Below, piece by piece: positions 51,096-52,500 of a DNA stretch of 52,500 bases. Under the pieces are notes generated by a model. It made no database searches. It was not told where the DNA came from and worked only from the letters and a program-made list of their open reading frames with translations. Every line of letters starts with the position of its first letter. Position 1 is the stretch's first letter. The position numbers were made by a program, and so were the translations under genes. Source of the stretch: Mesostigma viride (taxonomy: Eukaryota; Streptophyta; Mesostigmatophyceae; Mesostigmatales; Mesostigmataceae); assembly GCA_009746045.1 (NCBI GenBank), contig RPFO01000412.1:1154813-1207312 (forward strand). The letters are read 5' to 3'.

Positions 51096-52175
51096 AATTA
51101 ATAGATCGATATTTGGGTGGGGTATGGCGCCGTTTCTGCCTGTAAGTAGCTTCCAAGTTTGCTGTGGTCACAACCCAGGTAGTTGTCTCACCAAACAAAT
51201 GCCATGCACACAGAAAATTTCACACAGTATTATCAGTATTAACAGTGTGTGACATATATCAACATGGTCTGCTCGCACGTTGACCCTGGGTCCCATAGCT
51301 TACTGCAGAAATGAATGGCATGACGGCAGGATTGCATGTGCACTGCTTCCACTTTCTTGCGACGTAAAGGTGGGTGGCAACCCTGAAAAATTGCCCAGAA
51401 AAAAGCTCCTGCCAACAAGGCCAGATGCCCCAGGGCCATGCAGCTACATGAGGCTACCCACCAACCGTGGCCCAACCACCTTGGAAACTGACCAAAAAAG
51501 GCAGTCAACCTAAGGAATGGTCGCAGAAAAAAGGTGTACGCCTAACTCCAACTAGCCCTGGGAAGCTTCCTACGGATAAGCTGAACAAATTGTTTCTTGA
51601 AAAAAAAAAAAAACGGAAAAACTGATCAATTACGCCGATGCGAGTAAACCTAACCAAAACCTACCCCCACCCCCCCATCGATACCAGGGTAGCTCCTACA
51701 GGGGGGTTGTCCTGTGCGTAAGGAAGAACATGGAATAAATCCCTTGAGATGCCGCAACGTTTCCTTCACGATGACAAGCCATGGGGCACCAAGTCCCACG
51801 GCATGCTTTCTGTACAAAATCCACCACCTGGCCACCCACCAAAAGTGTGCCAATGACTTGGTATCTGCGTGAACTGCCCAAGCCCAGAAACGCCGACCGC
51901 CTGCTACTCCCCGGGCATACCCATCTAGCCAGAACAATGCATGGCTGTGGCCAGCCGTGTATGTCCCCTCCAATGGCAGAAGGCTGCCCCTCCAAAGGCA
52001 AAGGGATGCCCCTCACATCGCAACAGGCTGCCCCTACCATCGCAGGGCTGGGCAGTTGAAATGCCTCATGCCAAGACACCTAAAACCCCAAGAGTGGGGG
52101 GTGGAGCTCATGCCACCACTTAAACTGCCGTATGTGTCGCCCCTTGTCCTTATTCACCAGCCGATCGCAGAGTGC

Positions 52176-52414
52176 CTACACCTTGTCCCCGCTGCTGCCC
52201 TCCCCCTCGGCGTCCCCACTGCTGTACTTTGGCATGGGCCCACCGTTCGACATCTGTGCATACTCCCCCCCCATGAGCCGCAGAATGTCTTTCCATAGCT
52301 GGTCGCGCGGGCCCGCCTCGTGGCCGGCCTCGCGCAGGATGAGGCTGGGGGAGCAGGCCGCAGAGTGCCACACGCCGGCCTTGATCTCGCGCTCCAGCTG
52401 GCCGGGGCCCCACC
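52176..52414 (-). CDS. UPF0301 / DUF179 (AlgH-like) protein, last exon, partial
   Basis: Minus-strand exon from acceptor TCTCCTGCAG| at 52415 to TAG at 52176-52178. It reads GWGPGQLEREIKAGVW, HSAACSPSLIL, then LWKDILRLMGGEYAQMS and an acidic Gly/Ser tail. The G-W-x-PGQLE-x-E hallmark followed by LW-x-x-IL-x-LMGG is diagnostic of the UPF0301/DUF179 family, found in bacteria (AlgH, YqgE) and in plastid-type plant proteins. The molecular function is not established. The exon starts in phase with two bases of a Gly codon, so upstream exons lie beyond 52500. About 20 residues after the family core end in GDKV, which is slightly longer than typical. Confidence 0.87.
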
Positions 52415-52489
52415 CTGCAGGAGAAAGGACAGAAAGCATGACAGGACAAGCAAGCCGTGAGCATTGCGCAACAGGTAGGACTCTGGTGC

Positions 52490-52500
52490 CCCCCCCCCCC
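52490..52500. repeat. C homopolymer at the window edge
   Basis: A run of eleven C bases ends the window, in the intron of the UPF0301 gene. Confidence 0.9.

Larger units (their letters stand above)
48608..52175. other. Non-coding region with repeats
   Basis: No recognisable gene in 3.5 kb. It holds a (CA)n tract (49060-49113), CCCAACGGG hairpin repeats (49471-49816, 51061-51095), CCAC/CCAT arrays (50817-51055), a 12 base A run at 51601 and short AGGCTGCCCCTCC-type repeats near 51980-52045. The right end should include the 3' flank of the UPF0301 gene. Confidence 0.5.

Overview
This is a eukaryotic nuclear window, most likely from a green alga or another member of the green lineage. The evidence is several intron-rich genes with clean GT-AG junctions, plant-type TTTAGGG telomere-like repeats in interstitial positions, a plant-like UPF0301 (DUF179) gene, a chromodomain Ty3/gypsy retrotransposon and LINE remains. 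There is no sign of bacterial operons. The species cannot be fixed from the sequence alone.

Left part (1-19.5 kb). A very long G-rich microsatellite with a GA tract lies between two copies of a ~115 bp direct repeat. Then come decayed LINE fragments, and a nearly intact Ty3/gypsy chromovirus (5243-16030) with 573 bp LTRs that differ at one base. It is flanked by a 5 bp target duplication (CCTTG) and sits inside an older LINE ORF1-like pseudogene. Besides gag and pol it has two extra coding regions: a small ORF with an RNase H1 N-terminal/caulimovirus-viroplasmin-like domain ahead of gag, lying inside what looks like a removable intron, and a GC-rich, Pro/Ala-rich open region between pol and the 3' LTR that I do not recognise. 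More LINE fragments in both orientations follow to 19.5 kb.

Middle (19.7-45.4 kb). Two large genes are arranged head to head. On the minus strand a complete ten-exon NDUFAF6 orthologue (mitochondrial complex I assembly factor) runs 28208 to 19691; I rebuilt all exons with consistent phases, 307 codons plus stop. On the plus strand a fifteen-exon gene (29535-45392, 949 codons plus stop) encodes a UBZ4-type ubiquitin-binding zinc finger followed by a large helical region of unknown function. Their introns are packed with minisatellites, including a 38-unit array, and with a foldback element.

Right part (45.4-52.5 kb). A single-exon KCTD-like BTB/T1 gene lies at 48032-48607. The 3' exon of a UPF0301/DUF179 gene on the minus strand (52176-52414) continues beyond the window. 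MITE-like inverted repeats and CCAC/CCAT arrays fill the rest.

The most unusual pattern is that at many exon boundaries of the two big genes, and at the stop-codon end of one, short segments spanning the exon/intron junction are duplicated in tandem into the adjoining intron or flank. This leaves degenerate pseudo-acceptors and pseudo-donors. The second is the extra-ORF chromovirus.
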